Of a stretch of 64,000 nucleotides of DNA, positions 42,501 to 50,400 are shown piece by piece; positions within the stretch are counted from its first letter, which is position 1, and the number at the start of each line of letters is the position of its first letter. Below the pieces are notes generated by a model that did not search any database, was not told the origin of the DNA, and was given only the letters and a program-made list of their open reading frames with translations. Position numbers and translations under genes: made by a program. Source of the DNA: Osmia lignaria lignaria (Eukaryota; Arthropoda; Insecta; Hymenoptera; Megachilidae); NCBI RefSeq assembly GCF_051020975.1, contig NC_135042.1, forward strand, positions 8,889,888 to 8,953,887. The letters are read 5' to 3'.

Positions 42501-43322
42501 TTATTGGAATCACCGCTGAAACTTTCAGTATTTGGTGAGTGTGTGTGTGTGTGTGTGCTAAGCTTTCTTTTTTTAACCCTTTCATGTAGGCAACTGAATA
42601 GGTATCCGGGTAAGTCCTTTGGGATCACTAACAATCAGCGAGCGTCTGCAAATCGTAGTCTTCTCTCTTCCATATGCTCAACAGAAGTACTAGCAATATT
42701 TATTCTCCAGGCTACATTCACTTCCTGGTTTCTTTGCAGCGGTTACGAGGACTCTCTAAAGTCCCTGCAGCGTCGTGAAAGAACGAACGACATGTCTCGT
42801 GGAAGCCACGATACATCGAGCGTGGTCGGTAGACGAGCTAACCAAGCAACCGCGAGAAGGCGGCAACGATTTAACTCCTTCTCCAACGGGGAATCCGTTT
42901 ACTCCCACGAGATGACATTGCAACGAGAGCAACGTTGTTGCGTGGGCACCGAGAAGAGGCGGAAAAACGACGGGCTAACGCGCGAGCATCGTCGGGCGCA
43001 TTCTGAAGCGGAAAACAACATCACCGAGACGGTGATACACGAGCATCCCGGTAGTGAAATCCCGTTGTCGAGCTCCTTGCAAAATACCTCGAGCCTTCAC
43101 GGTGAGTTTCCTCGACAAATTGCACTTTTTTTATTGATAATAAAGTCATCCCAATTATCTCTCCTCTTCTTCCCTTATTAGATACCTTTTTCTCTAGCTC
43201 TAAAACGATAGAAGATGGACAAAAATATTATTAAGGAAAATTCAGTAGTGTTGATTAAAATATCATGTGATTGGTGATATTTTTCATTTACAGGTATCAG
43301 ATCCAGCCATATGCTCTATTAA
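18455..43322 (+). CDS. Cad99C: Cadherin-99C, protocadherin-15 orthologue; complete, 22 coding exons
   Basis: Exons I joined: 18455-18563, 25411-25541, 26427-26585, 28839-28947, 29279-29481, 29802-29930, 31735-32262, 32356-32782, 33408-33566, 33840-34017, 34467-34731, 35841-36144, 36447-38164, 39081-39293, 39564-39652, 40064-40147, 40219-40287, 40377-40580, 40936-41133, 42262-42426, 42740-43101, 43294-43322. All phases agree (5832 nt, 1943 residues). Order: signal peptide (1-37); EC repeats ending near residues 154, 264, 382, 493, 607, 709, 814, 923, 1080, 1193, 1326, 1448 and about 1553; a PCDH15-type membrane-adjacent domain (about 1560-1660) with LYAIDP; TM helix (about 1664-1687); Ser-rich tail. 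Family evidence is the EC1 Cys pair, DELTPVG after the first linker, and the membrane-adjacent domain. In Drosophila, Cad99C acts in follicle-cell microvilli; PCDH15 is the vertebrate tip-link cadherin. A role in actin-based protrusions here is inference. The last exon and the exact start are the least certain parts. Confidence 0.9.
20919..20950. repeat. 16-bp direct duplication in intron 1
   Basis: Two adjacent copies of CGTTTCGTTATGTAAT (the second ends in TA instead of AT), without a spacer. Probably a recent slippage duplication. Confidence 0.8.
24767..24785. repeat. Perfect palindrome GTAACACG-TAA-CGTGTTAC
   Basis: Two 8-bp arms around a 3-nt centre within intron 1, flanked by further near-copies (GTAACATG before, TTACGTTA after). 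It could be a dimeric transcription-factor site. The arms are too short for a microRNA hairpin. Confidence 0.6.
25411..25541 (+). CDS. Cad99C: Cad99C exon 2: start of EC1
   Basis: Begins after TTCACAG and ends AAG/GTGAGT, from phase 1 to phase 0. The mature N-terminus carries a Cys (residue 38, in GCQFYPVG), then VRVPENLAKGTEIL, the EC1 strand with its acidic motif. The Cys probably pairs with the one in exon 3, as in PCDH15 EC1. Confidence 0.88.
26427..26585 (+). CDS. Cad99C: Cad99C exon 3: EC1 continued
   Basis: 53 codons, phase 0 at both ends (TTACAG before, GTAAAT after). It contains the second EC1 Cys in FRVVCDYSDG (residue about 125), at the place of the PCDH15 sequence around its second EC1 Cys. 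Confidence 0.88.
28839..28947 (+). CDS. Cad99C: Cad99C exon 4: EC1-EC2 linker
   Basis: Holds the calcium-linker motif EDINDHAPQF followed by YHVTVDELTPVG, very close to the start of PCDH15 EC2. Acceptor TTGTAG, donor G/GTGAGA, phase 0 to 1. Confidence 0.93.
29279..29481 (+). CDS. Cad99C: Cad99C exon 5: EC2
   Basis: Acceptor TCGCAG, donor ACG/GTGAGT, phase 1 to 0. Contains IHAIDGDKPN (DxD-type site) and a VDYDNGDREF strand, the body of EC2. Confidence 0.92.
29802..29930 (+). CDS. Cad99C: Cad99C exon 6: EC2-EC3 linker
   Basis: 43 codons, phase 0 at both ends. Motif IVDNDDLDPKF corresponds to the PCDH15 EC2-EC3 linker with its extra Asp residues. Confidence 0.92.
31735..32262 (+). CDS. Cad99C: Cad99C exon 7: EC3 and most of EC4
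   Basis: 176 codons. It shows TPIQATDCDRDINV, FFHLDPKNGTLYL and the linker LDLNDNLPDF, then EC4 with IVENLPNG and VLDREKRDH. The acceptor is TTCTAG. The donor is AAG/GTTTAT, a weak non-consensus donor, but the downstream exon fits the frame and the fold. Confidence 0.93.
32356..32782 (+). CDS. Cad99C: Cad99C exon 8: end of EC4, EC5
   Basis: Begins VLAIERKPSV, includes LLDANDNNPIF, then EC5 with VHAVDEDLGPNG and FVEAADQPANPSERR, which closely parallels PCDH15 EC5. It ends VDVFRSD/G at GTGAGA (phase 1). The usual DxNDN linker is missing here. Confidence 0.93.
33408..33566 (+). CDS. Cad99C: Cad99C exon 9: start of EC6
   Basis: Acceptor TTGCAG, donor G/GTACGT, phase 1 to 1. Reads PESLEPDFVGAPYEFWVG then NVPVGTSVGQ. 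Cadherin-like spacing is kept, but the calcium-binding acidic residues are mostly lost. Confidence 0.88.
33840..34017 (+). CDS. Cad99C: Cad99C exon 10: end of EC6
   Basis: Acceptor TTTCAG, donor AA/GTAAGT, phase 1 to 2. FAVEERSGTITVV is the usual cadherin strand pair; the linker HVVDPNDERGIF is partly canonical. Confidence 0.92.
34467..34731 (+). CDS. Cad99C: Cad99C exon 11: EC7
   Basis: Acceptor TTGCAG, donor CAA/GTAAGT, phase 2 to 0. It includes AKENVPGTYIGQ and GLDRETKQNYSITV, standard cadherin signatures, but the central DxD calcium site is replaced by a Thr-rich loop. Confidence 0.93.
35841..36144 (+). CDS. Cad99C: Cad99C exon 12: EC7-EC8
   Basis: Acceptor TTTTAG, donor G/GTAAGT, phase 0 to 1. 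Linker LDENDHPPVF, then ILENSPAGT, AATDKDEG and TLDRETRGGYN, a fully canonical EC8. Confidence 0.94.
36447..38164 (+). CDS. Cad99C: Cad99C exon 13: end of EC8 to EC12
   Basis: The large exon (1718 nt, phase 1 to 0). It carries DVNDNPPSF, an insert of about 45 residues, EC9 (LVPENATIG to DVNDHAPIF), EC10 (VPEGTYAG to DVNDNSPMF), EC11 (ending in an acidic stretch, NVDDDEEEADNEV) and EC12 (VEENVPVPV to DVNDNAPRF). Bounded by TTCCAG and GAG/GTACGT. Several exons of the vertebrate gene appear fused into one. Confidence 0.96.
39081..39293 (+). CDS. Cad99C: Cad99C exon 14: last EC repeat
   Basis: Acceptor ACGACAG, donor TTC/GTAAGT, phase 0 to 0. Reads AEDPDEGANAEIRY, FAIDPLSGQV and FDVKATDRRG, continuing directly from VVKVE of the previous exon into EC13. 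Confidence 0.93.
39564..39652 (+). CDS. Cad99C: Cad99C exon 15: end of last EC
   Basis: VYVLDDQKQVVMVVGRRP ends the last repeat, then IEPQLENITA starts the membrane-adjacent domain. Acceptor TCTAAAG, donor GC/GTTAGT (weak), phase 0 to 2. Confidence 0.85.
40064..40147 (+). CDS. Cad99C: Cad99C exon 16: membrane-adjacent domain
   Basis: Codes for VLQNVTGLDVRVRKLEPH and following residues. Its place and composition match the region of PCDH15 just outside the membrane (EDLTEIL...VESIGARR). Acceptor ATATAG, donor TC/GTGAGT, phase 2 to 2. Confidence 0.88.
40219..40287 (+). CDS. Cad99C: Cad99C exon 17: membrane-adjacent domain core
   Basis: DVYLYAIDPHLNVMID aligns with PCDH15 LTVYAIDPQTNRAID, a diagnostic match for this family. 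Acceptor TTTCAG, donor AA/GTAAGT, phase 2 to 2. Confidence 0.92.
40377..40580 (+). CDS. Cad99C: Cad99C exon 18: transmembrane segment
   Basis: After VFNTKKMEIKRELDEYDV comes a 22-24 residue hydrophobic helix (VGVVVLGCVVFVGALVTALC), stopped by CVRRNKR on the inside. Acceptor TTTTAG, donor CG/GTACGA, phase 2 to 2. Confidence 0.94.
40936..41133 (+). CDS. Cad99C: Cad99C exon 19: cytoplasmic tail, part 1
   Basis: Starts REKAMFSTTSPIGFAL after the acceptor TCGCAG and ends GC/GTAAGT. Basic membrane-proximal residues, then Pro- and aromatic-rich sequence with Cys (FCTDMPRRQSICEHGANC). No known domain. Confidence 0.85.
42262..42426 (+). CDS. Cad99C: Cad99C exon 20: cytoplasmic tail, part 2
   Basis: Acceptor GTTGCAG, donor AA/GTAAGT, phase 2 to 2. 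Reads SLHSSGQDSGIVARASCHC then a Ser run. Low complexity, probably disordered and phosphorylated. The adjoining exons keep the frame. Confidence 0.85.
42529..42534 (+). CDS. Cad99C: Possible 6-nt microexon in the Cad99C tail
   Basis: TATTTG lies between an acceptor-like CTTTCAG and a perfect donor GTGAGT. Six nt keep the frame: inclusion would change the junction residue set Asn-Gly to Asn-Ile-Cys-Gly. Alternatively this is only a chance pair of splice-like motifs next to a GT repeat. Confidence 0.25.
42539..42557. repeat. (GT)n microsatellite in the tail intron
   Basis: Nine and a half GT units directly after a donor-like GTGAGT. Intronic GT runs near donors can influence splice choice, which is relevant to the possible microexon next to it. 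Confidence 0.9.
42740..43101 (+). CDS. Cad99C: Cad99C exon 21: cytoplasmic tail, part 3
   Basis: Acceptor TTTGCAG, donor G/GTGAGT, phase 2 to 1. Begins GYEDSLKSLQRRERTND and continues in basic, Ser/Gln-rich sequence to SLQNTSSLH. No catalytic domain; probably a scaffold-binding tail. Confidence 0.88.
43294..43322 (+). CDS. Cad99C: Cad99C exon 22: short last coding exon
   Basis: After acceptor TTTACAG, the carried G makes Gly, then IRSSHMLY and TAA (43320-43322). The hydrophobic C-terminus M-L-Y could be a class II-type PDZ ligand. If the preceding intron is retained, the protein would instead end about 28 residues later in a hydrophobic stretch; I consider splicing more likely. Confidence 0.6.
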
Positions 43323-44529
43323 CCCTGATGAGACATTAACGAAGGAGGGGCTTTCAAAAAGGGAGCAGGATGATAGCCCTTCTGGCCATGAGTTTTTTTT
43401 TTATTGTTCATAGCATTCTTCGTGAAAGGTTCTGCTGAAGCTTTTTAAAAAGTATTCGCGTTTTGCACAATGTTTCCAGTGCAGCGAAGGATACGATTAA
43501 TTCCCTTTGATCATTCGTGTTGCAGTACCAGCTTGTAGCTTTCTATTGTTGATACTGTTCCTTTTTAAGAGAGTAAAATGATAACTGAAAAGCAGATCGA
43601 TGAATTTGAAGTAATATTTTATTATTTTTATAATTATTAAATTTCTTTGTGAAAAACATTTTTCAGGACAGTTTCTATAGAAATTTTAATTACAGCTTCA
43701 AATAATCAACGTCTTCTTTAATTGGAAAGCATTATTTCTTACACATCACTGTAACAAATTAATTTTAAAAAAGGGCACGTTTGATCTGTTTTTTAAAATA
43801 CTCATTTTCGTTGCACACGAGAAATGGGTGGAAAGTTTTCGTACTACTGATAAGGTTTGTATTTATAAGAAGTTACCATAAACGTTGAATCTTGAAAGGG
43901 AAACATTCCGATTAGCGAACTACCTAGTTGTTCGCGTAAAAGGTGTGTTATACGCAAAATGTGTCATCTCGTTGCCAAAGTACTCGTCATTAATTCGAAA
44001 GTCATTTGTTCATGTAAATATACGAGAAACTATGCCGGTACTTTGTGAACCACTATCATTATATTTTCTATAGCTATTCTTTTTATACGTGATCATCACT
44101 ATTTATCGTGTAGTAATATAACATGTAAATGTTGCGTGTACAGTGCAATATACATTTTGCGTTGATGAAATGTTATCTTTCTGTAAGTTTCTTTTTCAAA
44201 GAACGTCAAACGTGGAATTTTGATTTCTGAAAAATCCTACTCTTACGAGTTCCACTTAAATTATTGTTAAAACAAATTTCATACGATTATTTCTACACTG
44301 AAGGAAAATTATCATTTTCTACGTTTGAGGTTTATCCGCAAACAAGCGAATAATTCCTTGTTTGGGTGCACAGGTGCCTTGTGAATACTCGAATCTTCTA
44401 ACTACCCCTACTGAGCATATCTAAAGCAACTGTAAGAAAATGTAACATATGTGCGTAATGATGTATAATTTATACAGACGGTTCGTGACGGACCGTCGGC
44501 AAATAACTGTGTTATGAATCGTTAATAAA
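43323..44529 (+). other. Cad99C: Probable Cad99C 3' UTR
   Basis: No gene-like frame follows the stop. The first AATAAA I find after the stop is at 44524-44529, with a second at 44638-44643. The region is AT-rich. The extent of the UTR is inference. Confidence 0.4.
44524..44529 (+). terminator. Candidate polyadenylation signal AATAAA
   Basis: First canonical AATAAA downstream of the Cad99C stop, in a sequence reading GTTAATAAAGGT. It would give a 3' UTR of about 1.2 kb. A second copy at 44638 is an alternative. Confidence 0.4.
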
Positions 44530-45110
44530 GGTAATTAACGTAAGTTATCCAAGTCGAACGATGTTTTCGTTCAAACTTCATCCCGTTTGCACAATTTCCA
44601 GGGCAAATTACGCTTTCCTGAACGATGTTGGACTTCAAATAAAATCGATAGTTCGTGAACAAAGAAACGGACTATTTACAACCAACTGTATGACTTCATT
44701 GGCAGCAGGTCAAGATAATCAAGTTCCTCCTTTCCGGTTCCCATCCAACTTCTACCTGAATCCATCTATGTTGCTGTTTAGAGTTGGAAAATGAAAGTTA
44801 TTAAAGGTATATGTTGCTATTTCTCTTCCTTTTTAATCAGATAATAATTAGTGTAATTTCTACACTAAAATGATTCAGCAATGCTTCCCACGGACTCCCA
44901 AGTACCCGTAACATTTTTCAAGCTATCTGAACCATAACACTGGCTAAAGCGATTACACGAAGACTCAAGGGCCCGAACAAATGGACCATACGGAATTTCC
45001 ATCAAACGATCATGAAACATGCTTCTTGTCCTTGCCATGGAAGGTCACCTTCACGATGGCACACCGTAATTCCCGATGGTACCTTTGGCACCTCAGGAAT
45101 CTCTCCGCAC

Positions 45111-45262
45111 GCTGATCAAATCAGCGTGGGTGTTTTAATTACTGGCAAATGAGTCGTGCGAGGAGATTCCTGGTCCCCGTGACACCGGTAGATCGTTCGA
45201 TGGTCCTTGAATCTATTGCAAATGAGCCGCGTTCTAGGTCTCCTCCCGAATACCCGGAGACC
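45111..45262. repeat. Cluster of small inverted and direct repeats
   Basis: CGCTGAT-CAA-ATCAGCG around 45111-45128 and GGTCTCC...GGAGACC at 45237-45262 are perfect 7-bp inverted repeats. GCAAATGAG occurs twice, near 45145 and 45219. The patch is GC-richer than its surroundings and could be regulatory. Confidence 0.4.
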
Positions 45263-46413
45263 TTGTGACAATGCCATTGAAACGATCTGAGAGTGTTTTC
45301 AAGTTCCTTGAAGAATCGCGATCGGTGAAAATGAATTCGCGACGGGAACGAAGAAAAATCGTCCATCGAACCATCTTCGACCTAGTGACTTGACGTCGGG
45401 ACATTTGTCTGCGAAAGAGTTAATGGTAAGTTTTGTCGTGTGTTATACAAAGAATTTTTTAAATTAATTAATCATGGCGTGTTACTGGATGCTACGAATA
45501 AAATATGTTAATTTTGTATAAATAATAGGTCCAGAGAAAATTCATTGAACACCTTGGACACCGAAGGTTTTAACATATGGTTGGATGTAAAGGTATATTA
45601 TAAATATTCATATTACACTAAGCTAACAAGTAATTACAGGTTTCTTGAAATTACATATTAAATGTAAGTGGTGTATACCCCTATCGATTTTACTACATCC
45701 TCAGCTGTTAATTCTTGATTTAATTTAATTATTTCTGTTCTTAATTACAGCCGATTTCAATTACATGTAATACTCGTTCTAGTTTTCATGTTCTTGATTT
45801 TCTTCGATGGTCGTAGAATTATTTATATCGTGTAGTTATATCTCCCTTAAAGTAGCAGGAACACCTAAGTATCCATTTTTTAGAAGTCGATCATGGATTT
45901 CATTCAACTTGTCGTTCATTTCAATGGTACTTTTATATTGAGTTACAAAGTCCTTTTGTATCGTGGACTCCTCCTAGGGCTTTAAATCTTAAGAAAATCC
46001 TCATTTCTTCGAGTTATACATCAAAATAACTCAAACCTAAATTTTTCTATTTAGAATGTTCTTTCCTATTATTTGCTAAATACGGTTGTAATAATCGATA
46101 CTATACCTTTCCGATATCTCATAGCAAACACCATAAAATAGAGATCATTGCAAAGCTCGTTAGAATTAATTCACCCCGCAACACTATTAGCACGTACAGG
46201 CAAATTTCGATGGTTTGGAAATCGTGATATTTACGACAATTACCATAGCTCTAATGGGGAACAGAACACACGTGTTTTACATGATGTAGCCCATCATCGT
46301 CCTACGGTTCCTATGGCGATTGTCCCTGACATCATCCAACAAGGCTCGTTGTGTGGGTGGGAACAATTACAACCGGTCCAACCCATTTACAGATGATTTA
46401 TTCGGTCTCTTAT

Positions 46414-46426
46414 GGGGGGGGGGGGG
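46414..46426 (+). repeat. Run of 13 G
   Basis: An uninterrupted G13 tract, conspicuous in this AT-rich window where A/T runs are the norm. It may be a true homopolymer or a length-uncertain assembly spot. Confidence 0.9.
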
Positions 46427-47221
46427 CCTTCCGAAGAATTAGCACACGGTGCACAGGACGACCTCGTAACACTACTTTTCCTCCTGAATGACACCATCTT
46501 TTCTACCCCTTTTGACCCTTTCGGCCGAGTTACTCCCTTCTTCTCTGTTACGTAGCATCCACAGGGCCGATAGAAAATCACGTTCAATAACGTGACCGAA
46601 TTTCATCACTTCTCTCGTTTACTGATACGTTTGTTAGTTGTTAGGTATTGGGACTTGAAATAGAATAAGTTATCTCTAAGTAATCCTGAATAAAGGGTTA
46701 CTTTACTATTTAATTAATGTAAAATATGTTTCATACGAGTTTGATTTATTAGGAGATATTTGATACAATGATTGAATAATTGCACTCTAAATTTTCTTCT
46801 AAAAGAACATGATTTGCATGTAGGAGCTTTGAATATTGGATGAACAATGGTTAATTTAAATCCTAATAGTCGATGCAGAAATTTCCATGCTACCATTTCC
46901 AACAGACCAGTAAAGTGATACTATTAGGATCGTATGTTCCAGGCACTAAACGATGACCCATTCGAGCACGAATTGCCTATGTAAATTCAACGCGACTAAT
47001 GAGATACTAACTTTAATTGATTAAAAAATATATTCCCTTTTAACCCGAAATAATCGTTAATACTAGAAAAAAATATGGAAGAGAATAATTTAAATTCTAC
47101 AAATTATTCAAAGGACAAAGAACGAAGGACATCAACTTAACTTTATAACATCATTAAACATCATCCATCCAAGCAATTCCCCAATCGAACGTTCGTATCA
47201 TTATACCGATATGCAACAGTT

Positions 47222-47449
47222 CTAATTAAGTAAAGCGCAAAATGGCGCTAAGGGTGCATAGCCAAGGATGAACTTCTCGCGCCGTTGATCATAGCAGCAT
47301 TCGATGACAATCGATATCTTGTTACCTCGATATTGGTCCAAGCACATCATTAACGTGCTTGGACAACAAGCTTGCGTCTGGTAGCCGATGTATCGAATGC
47401 GTGTTTCGGGCGTGTTATGTGTGCATTCGACGTGGGTAGTATCGACCAA
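47222..47449 (-). CDS. Doubtful cysteine-rich small ORF
   Basis: 75 codons, ATG to stop, with seven Cys including two CC pairs (spacing C-x18-CC-x5-C-x13-CC, then a late C). The pattern resembles a secreted disulfide domain, but no signal peptide precedes it and I recognise no family. A 10-bp inverted repeat lies within it. It may be an internal exon or a chance frame. Confidence 0.15.
   Translation of the reverse strand: MVDTTHVECTHNTPETRIRYIGYQTQACCPSTLMMCLDQYRGNKISIVIECCYDQRREKFILGYAPLAPFCALLN
47336..47364. repeat. 10-bp perfect inverted repeat
   Basis: GTCCAAGCAC, a 9-nt loop and GTGCTTGGAC. Stable if transcribed, but the stem is too short for a typical microRNA precursor. Confidence 0.7.
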
Positions 47450-50400
47450 CTATCCAAGTTACGCTAGTCTGTCAAAGATCAACACTCGATGATGTCTACT
47501 GCTACGTTTCATAGTTCTGAGATTTTAAAAAGCTATAAATGGAAATTGGAAAGAACGACATTTAAGAAATGAATTGTTAATTCTTAAAAAAAGCTTTCAA
47601 GCTTCTATCGAGAAGAATAAATGGAATCATGAAAAATTGAAAATTACCTTTCTGGAATTTGATAGAATTGAATTCTTCTTCTAACTAACTTCTCAGATGA
47701 ATCAGACCAAGTGTAAACAGCTGTCATAAATCAAATAAACGTATGGTAAAATAGTTGGCACCGGTTCAAAGCAGACACACGAAATTTAAGCGGCGCTGAA
47801 ATACTATAATCGATTCACACAATCCGTTACACTGATAAATTACTCGGACGATAAGATTGTTGAAACTCATCTAAAACCTATGTAATATTCACGCAGAATT
47901 TAGGGAAATCTTCAAAATTTGACAGATATTCATATTTTTCATTGTACTCAAGATGGGGAAATTTTATATTTCAAAGATGCGTTACATCATTTTCACTAGA
48001 ATCAAATAAAATGAGCCAACAAGCTGAGCACAGATTTGAATAAATAATCCGCAGTCAGAGTGGACGGGTCAGTATCTAGTCTTGGCTCGATATTTTCCGG
48101 AAATGAGTTTCGGTCGCTCGATCCGGCTGGAACGAATCGAATTACTAGACGGTTAATAGGATCGCGAACCAGGTGTCGACAGGTTTCAAAGCAGGACGAT
48201 TAACGCGAGACCTTGGCCCCGAAAAAGCGTCCCTCCGGATTCCTGGTCGTCGATATTGCCAAAGGATTGCATTTTTACGGAACACACGGAACAGAAGGAA
48301 GCTGATGGAGGAAGGAAAAGTCGAAAGCTTGCCCTTGCTCCCGTCACGGAATAAGTAGCTAATATTTCACCGAAGTATTCGAATAACGGTAGGAAAAAGA
48401 CGGCATCCAGGAAACCCGGGACGATATCGTCGAACACGTGCCGTTTCGAGGAACCTTGCAACCTTCAATTTGATCTCGAAGACGCTTGAAAATCCTTCCT
48501 GGCTTAATATCCCTCTTCCTTGAGGATCGACCCGAACCGACTTTCAAGAGGATGTTGAATTTTTTCTTCAAACCCTTCTATTCTCTTCCATTGATAACTT
48601 GGACTATTTCATACAGAATCTATAATACAATCACAATGTATCTGTGAGTCACAAAAATAGTGGTATTATTATCTGAACTGCCACAGTAGAAATGGGTCAG
48701 ATATATTAAACCACTTGTTTATTAAAAATAAAAAAGTTCGTACCCTGGAATAAGATAAATCAATTTTATACAAGCATAAAATCAACGAACAGAATATATT
48801 ACTGCAGATGCCAGGGAAAAAGAAAAGTATCGATGGAAACTGGAATCCTATGGAATGGCAGGATTAAACGAAGTTAATTCTCAGGGATGTCAAGGATGCT
48901 CGAGGATCTTGGAATATTTTCTTTCCGCGTGACACTTCTCTGCCCGGGACGTAGGAAAGAAGCGACGAAATGAAAAGTGAACGCAATCAAAACGGACTAG
49001 CGTAAATCCGGCCAGCAACGCAGAGCACAAACAGAGGCCAAGTTTCGAACGGCCTCCGGCTAAAATCGAAGGCTGCAGTCTCGTCTTCGCGTTAAAGCCA
49101 AGCGATTCCGTCTTGTTTCGCGGACGGCAACGTATCGAGACACTGCACGAATGCTTCCACTCGTTTTCGAACTCCGTCGATTTCGGGTTACGCCGATGGA
49201 ATGGAGAATATTGAATCCTCTTTTCGCTTTTACGAAAGTTGGCAGTATCGCTGGAACCGTTTCTGATTCTGGTAATCGAAAGAAATTGCTTTTCCTTCGT
49301 TTGATGGCTGTTATTGCGCCGAGATACGCGAATTTCTTTTCGATACCAAGGTGAAGGATTTGTCTTTAATTATAAAATTTATCGTCTAATAATATTTCTG
49401 GAGGGAAATAGAAAATTCGGAATTTTTTAAGACAAATGTTACGAATGCTAAGAAAATTTTTGGAATATTAAATTTTAAATGAAAGATGTAAACAATGAAT
49501 GAATATCTAGACGGAGATACTAATTTTTCTCACTGTCAAACGAGCTTCCGTCTCTCCTCTCATGAAAGAAATAACACATCTCCGAGCAAGATGCTCCAAA
49601 AATATATCACGACGTGACAAATTGTGTTTCAGAGAATCCTGAAGCGTGTCGGTTATTCGTGAAAAGTTAGCTCCTTCAGACAGCCAAGATTTTATACAAA
49701 ATTATTTAAGTCCACAGATATTCTAACACGGTTCCTGACTTAACGTTGCACTTAAACTCAATATTCAAAAATAAATTCAATATTCGTATATCTTAAATAT
49801 ACGATGATCAAAAGAGAAAGGGAGCAGTAGGTGAAATGGAAAGAGTTCTATAAGAAAATTGTTAACGATTCGTGGTAACGATTAATGTTTTCCTGTGTTG
49901 CAAGGTGGTTCGTGTATTATGAACGTTCGTACCTATTCGAAGCGTTTCTCGTTGCCATTTTCATTCGATCGTTGCAAATGGCTGATAGAAAGAGTATGCT
50001 CGGATAAAATTGCACGAGTTTGATGTATTGCAACAAGGTCGCGTGTCTCTTGGATAATATAGTCGACGTTTAAAATTTATAATGCACGATTGCATCGGGT
50101 TTACCGTCGCGAGATATTGTAAAAGTTGGATAGAATTTCTTTAATAATAATGGTGAGAGAAAGTGGCAGGTGTATAGAAAAGTGGACAGAGAATTATCTG
50201 ATTAAGTAACTTATTGGGAGTAGGACGAACGTAGAATCAAAATTTAAATTTTTTCTTCTTGTTACATACTTAATTTAATTTTTTGCCCAATTTAATTTTC
50301 ATAAGATTTCTAAATTTCATCACAAATAATAATTTTAAAATGAGCCACTTATTAGATTCTTGGGAATTTGAGATATCGAACTTTGTACGATTGCATGTAA

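Noticed and set aside
42504..43181. Single 225-codon ORF containing tail exon 21
   Set aside because: Only the 42740-43101 part is coding. The upstream part reads through a GT repeat and polypyrimidine tract, and the ATG at 42504 is intronic.
48186..48571. Overlapping ORFs near 48.2-48.6 kb
   Set aside because: Composition unremarkable, no splice support, no family recognised on either strand.
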